A stretch of DNA of 64,000 nucleotides from a virus. Of this stretch, positions 1 through 7,364 are shown piece by piece (within the stretch, counting starts at the first letter, position 1; every line of letters starts with the position of its first letter). The notes under the pieces were generated by a model that did no database searches, was not told where the DNA came from, and saw only the letters and a program-made list of their open reading frames with translations. A program made the position numbers and the translations under genes. The stretch is taken from IMG/VR virus record IMGVR_UViG_3300047563_000187, positions 1-64,000 of that record. One strand, 5' to 3'.

Positions 1-13
1 AAATTAGATCGGG

Positions 14-33
14 ACCTGTCGGCGGGTTTTTTC
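14..33 (+). terminator. Possible terminator of an upstream unit
   Basis: A weak 4-bp hairpin (ACCT/GGGT) is followed by a run of T. The upstream gene lies outside the window. Confidence 0.3.
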
Positions 34-50
34 ATTTAGGAGTTTTGAAA

Positions 51-539
51 ATGATCCAACATACCCGCGGTAATGCAATCTCTCTGTTCCTCAAGGATAA
101 CGACCCCTGTGCCTTTGCCCATGGGGCTAACTGTCTGTGCCGTATGGAGCGGCAAACTGGTATCGCATATGAAGTGAAGATGCGACTGCCAGATCTGTGG
201 GAAGCCGATCAGGCTACTGAACCTGGTGACCGTAACAAGCTCGGCACTGCATCCTTCAAGATGTGGGAAGGTTACGATGGAGTTGTCGATCATATAGCCT
301 ACAACCTATACACGCAGTACTCCAACTTGGACGAGTCCGACATGTTCGACTACGACGCCCTTCGCTTGTGCTTCCAGCGTCTGCAGGATCACATGCTTCG
401 GTTTGACATCCCCAAGGTGTACATCCCGAAGATTGGAGCCGGCCTCGCTAAGGGTGATTGGTCTAAAATCCTTACGATAATCGAAGAAGAGACTCCCGAC
501 ATCACTGTCGTTGTAGTCGAATATGACCCGGGGGCATGA
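51..539 (+). CDS. Macrodomain (ADP-ribose binding/hydrolase) protein
   Basis: The 162-aa product is a single macrodomain. N-terminal 'AHGANCLCRMERQTGIAYEVK' region (about residues 24-44) corresponds to the family's 'VNAVNC.G.MGkGIA..fk' loop, and 'YIPKIGAGLAKGDW' (about 123-136) to the phosphate-binding 'P.IGaGlgg.dW' loop. Such proteins bind ADP-ribose and often remove it from proteins or act as ADP-ribose-1''-phosphatases (Poa1-like). The ATG at 51 is chosen over an in-frame TTG at 45 because TAGGAG lies 9 nt upstream. The two ART-like genes 4 kb downstream make an ADP-ribosylation-related role likely, but activity is inferred. Confidence 0.85.
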   Translation: MIQHTRGNAISLFLKDNDPCAFAHGANCLCRMERQTGIAYEVKMRLPDLWEADQATEPGDRNKLGTASFKMWEGYDGVVDHIAYNLYTQYSNLDESDMFDYDALRLCFQRLQDHMLRFDIPKVYIPKIGAGLAKGDWSKILTIIEEETPDITVVVVEYDPGA

Positions 540-561
540 CCCCCATTTTTTAGGTGGCTCT

Positions 562-1410
562 ATGAAGAAACAATCATCCGTCCTAGCAGTTGCAGCTGGG
601 GCACACATTGCCCAGAACGTACTGGGCTCCCGACTGGTTAAGTCAGTCGGGTTCAAACAGAATACGGCGAAGAGTTTCCTGTCAGGTGCTACAGCCCGCG
701 TAGGACGCTCTGGGACGCTCGCAGAGACCGCCAAATCGATGGGCTATGGCGTAGCAGCCCCAGAGGCTGTGATCGCTCAGAATCGTGCCTACGAGGCTGG
801 ACAGAAGGTCTACCGGAAGCTCCGTACCAACGGGGTGGATGTGAACAAGATGTCCAAACGTGATCTGGCTCTGGCACGTATGGAGCTTCGTGGTAAGCAC
901 TCCACTGTGGACTACCATCTGAAGAAGAAAGGTGTAAACAACCCGTTGATCAACACGCTTCGCTCCCAGGTAAGTCCAGGTATTCGCCAGAACATTACCA
1001 GAGAGAACACGCACTCCAGCCATCTCAAGGAAGTACTGAACAAACCTATGGGTAACAAGCTGCCTCACAGTGGTAAAGCAGTAGCGACAGCCAACGTAGC
1101 TGCAGCTGCAGTTGAGCCGGTAGCAGGAGCCTTTAACGGTGCCAAGTACGCCCTTGAGTCTAAAGCTGTTGCCAAGACGCGGTTCGGTAAGTGGGCTGAC
1201 AAGAAGTTCGTATCTGATCCTCTGAAGAACGCCTACGAGCAAGGGAGGAAGGGTATCGAGCGTAATCCGATTAAGGATGCAGCCCACAAGTATCTGGTTA
1301 ACGGAGCGGTAGGTGAAGGCATCCAGGGTGCCCACAAGGCCGGCTTGCAGGCTCGAAGTGATGCTCTTGCAGCTTCTGCACGCCAACTCAAGGCACCGAA
1401 GAAGGTATAA
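562..1410 (+). CDS. Basic Ala/Gly/Lys-rich protein, possible internal virion protein
   Basis: The 282-aa product is rich in Lys, Ala and Gly, with several hydrophobic Ala/Gly stretches (for example near residues 7-25 and 175-190) and no recognised domain. In composition it resembles the tagged basic proteins at 4.1-6.1 kb, so it may belong to the same group of DNA-binding or internal capsid proteins; this is inference. The ATG at 562 follows TAGGTGG; the upstream ATG at 523 lies inside the previous gene and has no ribosome site. Its last codons (K-V-stop) overlap a GGTATAAGTA element. Confidence 0.6.
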   Translation: MKKQSSVLAVAAGAHIAQNVLGSRLVKSVGFKQNTAKSFLSGATARVGRSGTLAETAKSMGYGVAAPEAVIAQNRAYEAGQKVYRKLRTNGVDVNKMSKRDLALARMELRGKHSTVDYHLKKKGVNNPLINTLRSQVSPGIRQNITRENTHSSHLKEVLNKPMGNKLPHSGKAVATANVAAAAVEPVAGAFNGAKYALESKAVAKTRFGKWADKKFVSDPLKNAYEQGRKGIERNPIKDAAHKYLVNGAVGEGIQGAHKAGLQARSDALAASARQLKAPKKV

Positions 1411-1413
1411 GTA
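1404..1413 (+). promoter_or_regulatory. GGTATAAGTA promoter-like element
   Basis: Exact copy of the window-wide motif. It overlaps the stop codon of the preceding gene and lies 23 nt before the next ATG. Confidence 0.55.
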
Positions 1414-1435
1414 CCACAGTAAGGGAGGCAACACT

Positions 1436-1576
1436 ATGAAACTTATCCTATTTCTATTCATTCTTGGGCTTCTCCTGGGTTACCGGGAGGATCGTAAAGT
1501 CAAAAAGCAGCAAAAGGAGTGGCGTAATGCAAAAAAGAAACCTGAGAGTAACGAACAAGAACGTCCACCTAAATAA
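1436..1576 (+). CDS. Small single-pass membrane protein
   Basis: 46-aa product: an N-terminal hydrophobic helix (about residues 2-15), then a highly charged K/E/R tail. The start follows GGGAGG at good spacing. The 3' end overlaps the next gene by 50 nt. Function unknown. Confidence 0.65.
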   Translation: MKLILFLFILGLLLGYREDRKVKKQQKEWRNAKKKPESNEQERPPK

Positions 1577-2318
1577 GCTGTTGGCAGCTGGATTGACGGC
1601 AATGATCGTTCACCCTACTGCCCCGACGGCGGAAACGTTCAAGTTCAGTTACCGGAGGTTCCGAGAGAAGACACCAGACTCAGTTACCTGGCACAATGAG
1701 GAAGATGACTGCTATGTTAGCATGGTACTTAACCCACTGCCGATCGAGCGGATGCCGGAATACATCTCACGTACAGGTAACTACCTAGGCGATAAAGATC
1801 TCATCCACTTCGTGTATGTACTGCAAGAATCCGGAGAGTACATATATGACGGGCAAGTCTTCGATGATGTTCATGAAGACGTTCTCCGTGAGGAGATGAG
1901 TAGAAACTACAAGTACAAAAGGGCATTCTTCGCAACTGACATTGCGAATCTGTCTTCTTCTAAAGGTCAATGTGCTCACTTCCTCTGCAAAGAGGTGGGT
2001 GAGATGCCTGACACTGCAGAGTTATGCAATGATGTCAGCCAAATGGAGCCTTATGATGTGGTATACATCGGGCATCGTGGCGGCGTTATGGCCTGCACTC
2101 TCACTAACTTCTTCCAAATGATCGATCTTAAAGACGTACGCAACATCGTGGCTGATGAGCCTGGTATGACGTACATCGTTGAGAACGGTCGGGAGGTTGT
2201 ACAAGAAGTAGAAGACGTAGATACACCCGGTATCATGCTCCTCTGGAATGACACGTTCTTCAATAAGGAAGACACTTGGCATCTGGAAGAGAGTATCGGT
2301 AACGAAATCTATTCATAA
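1527..2318 (+). CDS. Hypothetical protein
   Basis: 263-aa acidic protein without a family I can name. The start at 1527 has AAGGAG 8 nt upstream and gives a basic N-terminus followed by a hydrophobic stretch (LLAAGLTAMIV), which could be a signal anchor. It overlaps the 3' end of the small membrane protein gene, suggesting coupled translation. Confidence 0.6.
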   Translation: MQKRNLRVTNKNVHLNKLLAAGLTAMIVHPTAPTAETFKFSYRRFREKTPDSVTWHNEEDDCYVSMVLNPLPIERMPEYISRTGNYLGDKDLIHFVYVLQESGEYIYDGQVFDDVHEDVLREEMSRNYKYKRAFFATDIANLSSSKGQCAHFLCKEVGEMPDTAELCNDVSQMEPYDVVYIGHRGGVMACTLTNFFQMIDLKDVRNIVADEPGMTYIVENGREVVQEVEDVDTPGIMLLWNDTFFNKEDTWHLEESIGNEIYS

Positions 2319-2331
2319 TTTGGGGGAATAT

Positions 2332-3066
2332 ATGAAGCGTAATGTTTTGGTAGAGATGGCGACTAAAAATCCCGGCTGCGATATCATCTTGGTATTGACC
2401 GGTACGGATATACCCACTCCTACGCTCATCAAGGCAGCTGAAGCAGTACTGGAATCCAAAGTCCGGTCAACCTATAACGCAGGCCCTGACTCTGGTATCC
2501 GGCTCATGGCAGTGGATAAGTGCGATGGACTTGAGAGCGTTCGCAATCGCAACTTCGAATTCACCCGCACCACCAAAGGCTGGCCTCATATCCGCGTTCC
2601 TGCTGACTACATCTTGATGTATCTGTTCGACGTGAAGGATATGATCACCTTCGAGACTATGTGCAGCGACAACGTAGTCGAGATCGTGGACATGGAAACT
2701 ACCAGCCCTGACACAAAGATCATCATGTCCGGAGTGAACATGTTGCCTATATGCAGGGGTAATATGCAGGTACACAAAGTACCTGTCGAGCCAGCTAAGG
2801 ATGACAACATACCGGAGCCTCTCAAGCTTCTGTGCCGTATGGCTGTCAAATCGCTGTTCGCCATGACCAACGTCCATAACGTGCCGGCCGGGTTCTTTGA
2901 GAACCTAGCAGAATCGTTCATGCTTGGACCGCATAACGGACGCATGGACCGTTATGACATGACATTCCGGAGTAATGAGGGTAGTTCCTCTGAGGACTTC
3001 AAAGATCTGACAATCGAGCAAGTGTTCGCACTCTACGAGTTACGCAACACGACAACGATCCAGTAG
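2332..3066 (+). CDS. Hypothetical protein
   Basis: 244 aa, soluble, no motif recognised. The ATG follows GGGGGAA. It is the last gene of the first operon, with a hairpin terminator immediately after it. Confidence 0.6.
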   Translation: MKRNVLVEMATKNPGCDIILVLTGTDIPTPTLIKAAEAVLESKVRSTYNAGPDSGIRLMAVDKCDGLESVRNRNFEFTRTTKGWPHIRVPADYILMYLFDVKDMITFETMCSDNVVEIVDMETTSPDTKIIMSGVNMLPICRGNMQVHKVPVEPAKDDNIPEPLKLLCRMAVKSLFAMTNVHNVPAGFFENLAESFMLGPHNGRMDRYDMTFRSNEGSSSEDFKDLTIEQVFALYELRNTTTIQ

Positions 3067-3073
3067 ATCTAAT

Positions 3074-3102
3074 AAAAAGAGGGACTTATGTCTCTCTTTT
3101 TA
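3074..3102 (+). terminator. Rho-independent terminator
   Basis: A-rich arm AAAAAGAGGGAC pairs with GTCTCTCTTTTT across a 4-nt loop, ending in T. Closes the 0.05-3.07 kb operon. Confidence 0.85.
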
Positions 3103-3103
3103 G

Positions 3104-3132
3104 TTGCAAACCCCCAGACCCTTTGTTAGGAT
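3104..3132 (+). promoter_or_regulatory. Sigma-70-like promoter for the first tRNA cluster
   Basis: TTGCAA and TAGGAT are separated by 17 bp and end 8 nt before the first tRNA. Confidence 0.6.
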
Positions 3133-3140
3133 GAATTGAC

Positions 3141-3216
3141 CCTGGAGTAGCTCAGCAGGTAGAGCGAACGACCGATAATCGTTAGGTCACTGGTTCGAAC
3201 CCAGTCTCTAGGACCA
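3141..3216 (+). tRNA. tRNA-Ile (GAT)
   Basis: Acceptor CCTGGAG/CTCTAGG, A73 and encoded CCA. Anticodon stem AACGA/TCGTT closes a CCGATAA loop, giving anticodon GAT. Position 33 is C instead of the near-universal T, which is unusual. Confidence 0.85.
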
Positions 3217-3220
3217 AATT

Positions 3221-3296
3221 GCATGTATAGCTCAGTAGGTAGAGCGAGACGTTGCCAACGTCTAGGCCGTCGGTTCGAGACCGTCTACATGCTCCA
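3221..3296 (+). tRNA. tRNA-Gly (GCC)
   Basis: Acceptor GCATGTA/TACATGC, CCA encoded. Anticodon stem AGACG/CGTCT with loop TTGCCAA. The T-stem has one T-T mismatch. Confidence 0.9.
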
Positions 3297-3297
3297 A

Positions 3298-3372
3298 GCA
3301 TGATTAGCATAATGGTAGTGCGACTGCCTTCCAAGCAGTTAGGTGACAGTTCGAGTCTGTTATCATGCTCCA
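3298..3372 (+). tRNA. tRNA-Gly (TCC)
   Basis: Acceptor GCATGAT/ATCATGC, CCA encoded. Anticodon stem ACTGC/GCAGT with loop CTTCCAA. It starts one nucleotide after the preceding tRNA-Gly, so the transcript must be processed precisely. Confidence 0.9.
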
Positions 3373-3429
3373 ATTTCTGCCCGGCCGGGGGTTTCGCCTC
3401 CTTTACCTCGGTTGGGCTTCTACATCACT

Positions 3430-3518
3430 GGGGGATGCTCACGCTAGCGGATTCCAAATCCGTCGACGTTAAATATGCGTGTGGTCGTCGTTGGGTTCGA
3501 TTCCTACATCCTCTGCCA
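3430..3518 (+). tRNA. Aberrant tRNA-Trp-like gene (CCA anticodon)
   Basis: Acceptor GGGGGAT pairs with ATCCTCT, followed by G73 and CCA. Stem GCGGA/TCCGT closes a TTCCAAA loop, giving anticodon CCA. Only 10 nt separate acceptor and anticodon stems, so a normal D-arm is missing. The variable region is long (CGACG/CGTCG stem, 17-nt loop), as in class II tRNAs. G73 and CCA fit Trp; whether it is functional is unclear. Confidence 0.45.
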
Positions 3519-3573
3519 CTTTCCTTATCCCTCTCTTTTAGCTATGATCTCCTTAACCAAAAGGAGAATCCGC

Positions 3574-4047
3574 ATGCAAATCCAACAAGTATTCGTTGCA
3601 AACACTATCGTCAAGGAAAGCGACGAGATCGTCGATTTCACCGCTATGACTCCCGTACTGACGTACCTGGAGAAAGTCATTCCAGATGACGGCCTGATGT
3701 CGTGCGTTGTCGACTATGACGATGAAGATATCAAGTACACCGGCGTAGACGTCAATCTCGGCAGAATGAACGGGAAGTTGGTCTTCACTGTATCCAAGGA
3801 CCGTATCCTCTTGCCTCAACACGAAATCTCCTTCGTACCCTATCTGACCGAGGAAGGGGTCCCGCAGCTCATGATTTCAGTTCCGCCTGGCCGCATCGAG
3901 AAGATCGGCATGGAGGCCCTTGAGAAATACTACAATGACCACCTCGAGTTCGTACAGGTGATGCTGGGTCATTTCGCCTTGTTTGCGGACTTAAACTCTA
4001 AGAACGAACTAAAGGAGTTCATCGAGACTACACGGACATACCATTGA
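3574..4047 (+). CDS. Hypothetical protein
   Basis: 157-aa acidic soluble protein with no family recognised. The ATG at 3574 has AAGGAG 8 nt upstream; an upstream in-frame ATG at 3475 lies within the tRNA-like gene and is rejected. First gene of the operon that carries the tagged proteins. Confidence 0.65.
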   Translation: MQIQQVFVANTIVKESDEIVDFTAMTPVLTYLEKVIPDDGLMSCVVDYDDEDIKYTGVDVNLGRMNGKLVFTVSKDRILLPQHEISFVPYLTEEGVPQLMISVPPGRIEKIGMEALEKYYNDHLEFVQVMLGHFALFADLNSKNELKEFIETTRTYH

Positions 4048-4055
4048 GGTGAGAG

Positions 4056-4703
4056 ATGAGTGATCTACTAGAACTAGCGAAAGGTCTGCACAAGCAGGCC
4101 AAAGAAGAAAAGAGCGGTAAAGGTGCAGGTTGGGCAGCAGGCCTGGGTACCTATATTGCAGGTGCCAAGATGAGCAACAAGGGGAACCGCAAGCTTGTGG
4201 CTACCGGTGGTAAGAGCAAGGCCGCCCGCATACTGAGTGGTATCGGAGCTGCTACTGAATTCGGAGCTATCCCGCTCGGTATCCAAGTTAAGCGTAACAT
4301 CGAGAAGAAGGCTGTTGAGAAAAAGAAGAAAGAGCAACCTAGCATGCTACGCCCAGGTGTAGTTGCAGGTATCGCTACTGCTTCTGGTGCCACAGCAGCC
4401 AGAGCTACAGGCTCAGCCATGATGCATCGTGCTGCTAAGTCTACGGTGGCAAACTCTTACCGCCCTACTGATGTAGATCGTAAGAATGTCAAAGGCTTCT
4501 ATGAAAACGGTAAGTACGTAACCGGTAAAACCCCAGGGCTTCAAGCAGGTCGCGTCAAAGATATTGCCTCAAAGTCTAACAAACTTATGTCCAAAGGGAT
4601 GAAAGTCAGTAAGTACGGTACGGCCGCTCTTATTGCATCTCCAGTTGTTGGTGCATTAGTCGGCAAGGCTCATCGCATGATGACCGAGAAGAAGGATAAG
4701 TAA
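4056..4703 (+). CDS. Tagged basic protein, likely internal virion protein
   Basis: 215 aa, strongly basic. The N-terminus has an amphipathic 'LLELAKGLHKQA' segment (residues 4-15) nearly identical to that of the next gene ('LVDIALGLHKQA'), then a Gly/Ala hydrophobic stretch (WAAGLGTYIAGAK). A second hydrophobic stretch near the C-terminus is followed by a Lys-rich tail. No enzymatic core is recognised. The shared tag on otherwise different proteins recalls T4 capsid-targeting sequences; that role is inference. Confidence 0.6.
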   Translation: MSDLLELAKGLHKQAKEEKSGKGAGWAAGLGTYIAGAKMSNKGNRKLVATGGKSKAARILSGIGAATEFGAIPLGIQVKRNIEKKAVEKKKKEQPSMLRPGVVAGIATASGATAARATGSAMMHRAAKSTVANSYRPTDVDRKNVKGFYENGKYVTGKTPGLQAGRVKDIASKSNKLMSKGMKVSKYGTAALIASPVVGALVGKAHRMMTEKKDK

Positions 4704-4712
4704 GGAGATTCT

Positions 4713-5441
4713 ATGTCCCTAGTCGATATCGCTCTTGGCCTGCACAAGCAGGCCGAAGAGAAGAAAAAGAAGGAGCGTCATGAAGGGTTGACTGCTGGCG
4801 GGGCTATTTTGGCCTCCAGCGGTGCCCAGCAACGTCTGATGGGTTACGAAACCGTTCACCATGGTACTCCTAAGCATGAGAACGTCATGTCTATCAAGAA
4901 GCATGGCATTAAAAAGTCCCATGCTGGTACCGGTGCTGGTGCTGCTGACATGGCCGTTGGTCACGTAGATAGAGATAATCTCAAAGGTCGTGTCTTCACT
5001 ACTACCAACAAAGGCTATGCAAGTCACTACACTAAAGGCAATCTCTTTGAAGGCCCAGATATTCGCAAAGTGGTAACTGCTCACGTCCCTTATCGTGCCA
5101 AATCTCGTCTACACACCGACAAGATCATGCATGAAGCAGCTAACGGTGTCGGCGTAGGTAAGAACATGGGTCAAGCTGAACGGGCTAATGCTAAGCGTCT
5201 GCTGAAACAGACTCGTGTGTATAAGCACGGCATCAAGACTCGCTTCATCGAAGGCGGTAAAGATTACGCCGGTAAGAAGCAGTTCCTGAACGCCGGGCAT
5301 ATGCGTCGTTATCTGTCCCAAGCAGGTGGTAAGGCACGTTTCGCTACTGGTGTAGCCCAATCAGCTGTCTCAGCCGGTCTCGGTGCTCTGACTCTGCGTA
5401 ACGCTGCCAAGACACTTAAAGAGAAGAAGGAAGCTAAATGA
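4713..5441 (+). CDS. Tagged ADP-ribosyltransferase-like protein 1
   Basis: 242 aa. N-terminal tag (residues 3-14), hydrophobic segment (27-38), then features of the ART fold: H50-G51-T52 in 'TVHHGT', the following helix 'MSIKKHGI' (59-66), and 'RVFTTTNKGYASHY' (93-106), which matches the family's 'vy.T.....A..Y' motif. A Glu in 'RFIEGG' (E180) could be catalytic. ART enzymes transfer ADP-ribose from NAD+. The C-terminus repeats the hydrophobic plus Lys-rich tail of its neighbours. ATGA overlap with the next gene. Target and activity are unknown. Confidence 0.65.
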   Translation: MSLVDIALGLHKQAEEKKKKERHEGLTAGGAILASSGAQQRLMGYETVHHGTPKHENVMSIKKHGIKKSHAGTGAGAADMAVGHVDRDNLKGRVFTTTNKGYASHYTKGNLFEGPDIRKVVTAHVPYRAKSRLHTDKIMHEAANGVGVGKNMGQAERANAKRLLKQTRVYKHGIKTRFIEGGKDYAGKKQFLNAGHMRRYLSQAGGKARFATGVAQSAVSAGLGALTLRNAAKTLKEKKEAK

Positions 5442-6124
5442 ACGCTCTACTAAAGATTGCCTCTAAAAAGAGGGATGATGATAAGGTGAATAAGAAGGCC
5501 GTCGTAGCAGGCGGCCTCTTGGTCCATATGAATGCTGGCAAGGTTGCCCCGCGTGTTATCGGCTACCACAAGATGTATCACGGCACAGGTGCTCATAACG
5601 TTGAGAGCATCAAAAAGACTGGCTTAGATCCTAAGTACGGTGGCAAGACTGGCGGTGCAGCTGATCTACATGGCCTGGATTCGTTCAAGAAGAACAGTTC
5701 TGGGAAAGTCCACATGTCTCCTCATAAAATATCTGCTCGGATGATGGCTAACTTCGTTGATCTCAAGAAGGCCAATCCTAACATGGACAACACGCATGTC
5801 ATGAAGGGGGCCATGAAGGGAGCTATGACCGGGAAAGGTAACGTCTTCACTATTCACTTGTCTGAAGGGCAACACCGACGTCTGAAGAATGATCCCGATA
5901 TGGGAGGTGCCAAGACTTTCCACCAGAAGATCCGCAAGGAACAGCTTCAAGGCGGCGTCAAGGGCATGGCTTCCGTAGTCAACAAAGGTACCTTGAAGCG
6001 TCACTTCACGACCAAGCACGGTTTAAAGCGTGTGGCTCACGGTCTGGGTAACGCAGGTGCTGCCGCTTTGGGCGCCAAGATGCTCTACGATCAAGCAAAA
6101 AAGCTGAAGTCCAAGAAGGATTGA
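5438..6124 (+). CDS. Tagged ADP-ribosyltransferase-like protein 2
   Basis: 228-aa paralogue of the preceding gene. N-terminal 'ALLKIASKK', a hydrophobic segment (21-30), H48-G49-T50 in 'KMYHGT', helix 'ESIKKTGL' (56-63) and 'VHMSPHKISARMMANF' (91-106) as second ART motif. C-terminal hydrophobic stretch and Lys-rich tail as in its neighbours. Sequence outside the motifs differs strongly from paralogue 1, so substrates may differ. Start overlaps the previous stop (ATGA). Confidence 0.65.
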   Translation: MNALLKIASKKRDDDKVNKKAVVAGGLLVHMNAGKVAPRVIGYHKMYHGTGAHNVESIKKTGLDPKYGGKTGGAADLHGLDSFKKNSSGKVHMSPHKISARMMANFVDLKKANPNMDNTHVMKGAMKGAMTGKGNVFTIHLSEGQHRRLKNDPDMGGAKTFHQKIRKEQLQGGVKGMASVVNKGTLKRHFTTKHGLKRVAHGLGNAGAAALGAKMLYDQAKKLKSKKD

Positions 6125-6125
6125 T

Positions 6126-6135
6126 GGTATAAGTA
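6126..6135 (+). promoter_or_regulatory. GGTATAAGTA promoter-like element
   Basis: Exact motif copy, 22 nt before the next ATG and just after the ART-like operon. Confidence 0.6.
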
Positions 6136-6156
6136 ATGTGTCAAAGGAGATACATT

Positions 6157-6303
6157 ATGAACGACCAACCTAAAACCCCTGCTACTACTTCAGAGTCAAC
6201 TGCTAGCCAAGCTATAGAAGCCTATCGTAAAGAACACCCCATCCGCTACTATGTAGGTGGTTTCATTGGCAGCATCGTTGCCGTATTCAGAAAGAGACCT
6301 TGA
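6157..6303 (+). CDS. Small protein with C-terminal hydrophobic segment
   Basis: 48 aa: Thr/Ser-rich polar N-terminus and a C-terminal 'YYVGGFIGSIVAVF' hydrophobic segment ending in basic residues. AAGGAG lies 8 nt before the ATG. It sits between a GGTATAAGTA element and a terminator, so it may be a single-gene unit. Function unknown. Confidence 0.6.
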   Translation: MNDQPKTPATTSESTASQAIEAYRKEHPIRYYVGGFIGSIVAVFRKRP

Positions 6304-6317
6304 TGGTCTCTTTTTTA
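6291..6317 (+). terminator. Rho-independent terminator
   Basis: AAAGAGACC/GGTCTCTTTTTT hairpin with 5-nt loop; its left arm overlaps the 3' end of the 48-aa gene. Confidence 0.85.
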
Positions 6318-6358
6318 GTTGGTATGATGCTGATGTCTAATTAACCAAGGAGACATCA

Positions 6359-6586
6359 ATGGAAAACCAACATCGCAAGATCACCGGGTATCGGGAGCTG
6401 TCCGAAGCTGAAGTTGCTCTGATGAACAAGCTCAAGGAGCACGGTAACGAGATAGGCTTCATCCTTGATCAGATGGCTACCGACGCCTCTCTCGATCAAC
6501 GCTGTGTGGCAATCGCTAAGACCCAGATCCAGACTGGCATGATGTTTGCCATCCGGGCTGTTGCTCAACCTACTACCTTCTGCTAA
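6359..6586 (+). CDS. acb2: Acb2-type anti-CBASS cyclic-nucleotide sponge
   Basis: 75-aa all-helical protein that matches the Acb2 (T4 Vs.4-like) family over its full length: 'RKITGYRELSEAEVALMNK' start, central 'DQRCVAIAKTQIQTGMMFAIRAVAQPTTF' region with the conserved Q-R-x-x-A-I-A, L/I-Q-x-G-x-M and R-A-(I/V)-A-x-P elements. Family members form hexamers that sequester cyclic di- and trinucleotides made by CBASS (and related) defence cyclases, preventing effector activation. AAGGAG precedes the ATG. First gene of a short unit with two further small genes. Confidence 0.88.
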   Translation: MENQHRKITGYRELSEAEVALMNKLKEHGNEIGFILDQMATDASLDQRCVAIAKTQIQTGMMFAIRAVAQPTTFC

Positions 6587-6595
6587 GGAGTCATC

Positions 6596-6859
6596 ATGGT
6601 CATCATCACTGTAATTCCAAAATCCGTTCCCATGGACCTACTTCGTTATGATGGCCATAATGAAGCAGAACTCCAGGAGTTCACCGGGCTGGAGACAGCA
6701 AAGGCTCAATCTCAAAACGGCTCGCCCGTTGCCTTCATGTTCCATGCCGCAGGTCCTCGTCTGGCCCAAGTCGGTGAGTACGTCAACAAGTTTGGCATGA
6801 CGTACACCGAGACCACCCTTCGTAGCGGCTACCAGATCGTCGATACGGAAGACGTGTAA
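6596..6859 (+). CDS. Small phage protein, distantly PGDYG-like
   Basis: 87 aa. The beginning 'VPMDLLRYDGHNEAELQEFTG' resembles phage proteins that pair a 'D..r..G.n...i..F.g' motif with a C-terminal PGDYG-type domain; here the second part reads 'RLAQVGEYVNKFG' instead of the PGDY motif, so the match is partial. Starts 9 nt after acb2 with an AAGGAG site. Confidence 0.5.
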   Translation: MVIITVIPKSVPMDLLRYDGHNEAELQEFTGLETAKAQSQNGSPVAFMFHAAGPRLAQVGEYVNKFGMTYTETTLRSGYQIVDTEDV

Positions 6860-6887
6860 AATATCTCTGTGATATAGGAGATTTACC

Positions 6888-7193
6888 ATGGATAATGTAG
6901 AAAATCTGGTTAAAGTTGCGAGAGAGCTGAAGTCGAATGAGCGAAAGGGTACTGTAGGTACTTCTGCGTATAATGGTGCTAAATACGGTGCTCGAGCAGG
7001 GGCTGTGTTAGGGGCTATTGGCGGTCTGCATTCGATGCGAAACCCTCTAGGCGCTATGATCGGAGGTGTAGGTGGTACGATTGCGGGAGGTGTAGCAGGC
7101 GGCGTAGCTGGTGTTAACTACGGTGCGGCACGTGCTCTCTATCGTGACGCTAAAGATCTCAAATCGGTTCACCCTAACAGGCTGAAAGACTGA
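6888..7193 (+). CDS. Small tagged glycine-zipper protein
   Basis: 101 aa. An amphipathic N-terminus (VENLVKVARELK) similar in kind to the 4-6 kb tags is followed by a long Gly/Ala-rich segment (about residues 27-85, repeated GxxxG such as 'GGVGGTIAGGVAGGVAG') and a basic tail. Glycine zippers pack in membranes or oligomers. It may be another member of the tagged set; function unknown. Confidence 0.55.
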   Translation: MDNVENLVKVARELKSNERKGTVGTSAYNGAKYGARAGAVLGAIGGLHSMRNPLGAMIGGVGGTIAGGVAGGVAGVNYGAARALYRDAKDLKSVHPNRLKD

Positions 7194-7202
7194 TAAAAGT
7201 AG

Positions 7203-7232
7203 TTGACGTGCCTCCACTCGTTTTGATAGAGT
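7203..7232 (+). promoter_or_regulatory. Sigma-70-like promoter for the second tRNA cluster
   Basis: TTGACG and TAGAGT are separated by 18 bp, 55 nt before tRNA-Asn. Confidence 0.45.
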
Positions 7233-7287
7233 GTTCGTACGGTTAAACCTACCCTGTGATCGGTTCGCTGAAAGCAGGGTTTTCCCC

Positions 7288-7364
7288 GGATCAGAAGCAC
7301 ATGAGGCATGTGCGGACGCCTGTTAAGCGTATGGTAGAGGGTTCGAATCCCTCCTGGTCCGCCA
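7288..7364 (+). tRNA. tRNA-Asn (GTT)
   Basis: Acceptor GGATCAG/CTGGTCC, G73, CCA. D-stem GCAC/GTGC; anticodon loop CTGTTAA. G73 fits Asn identity. Confidence 0.85.
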
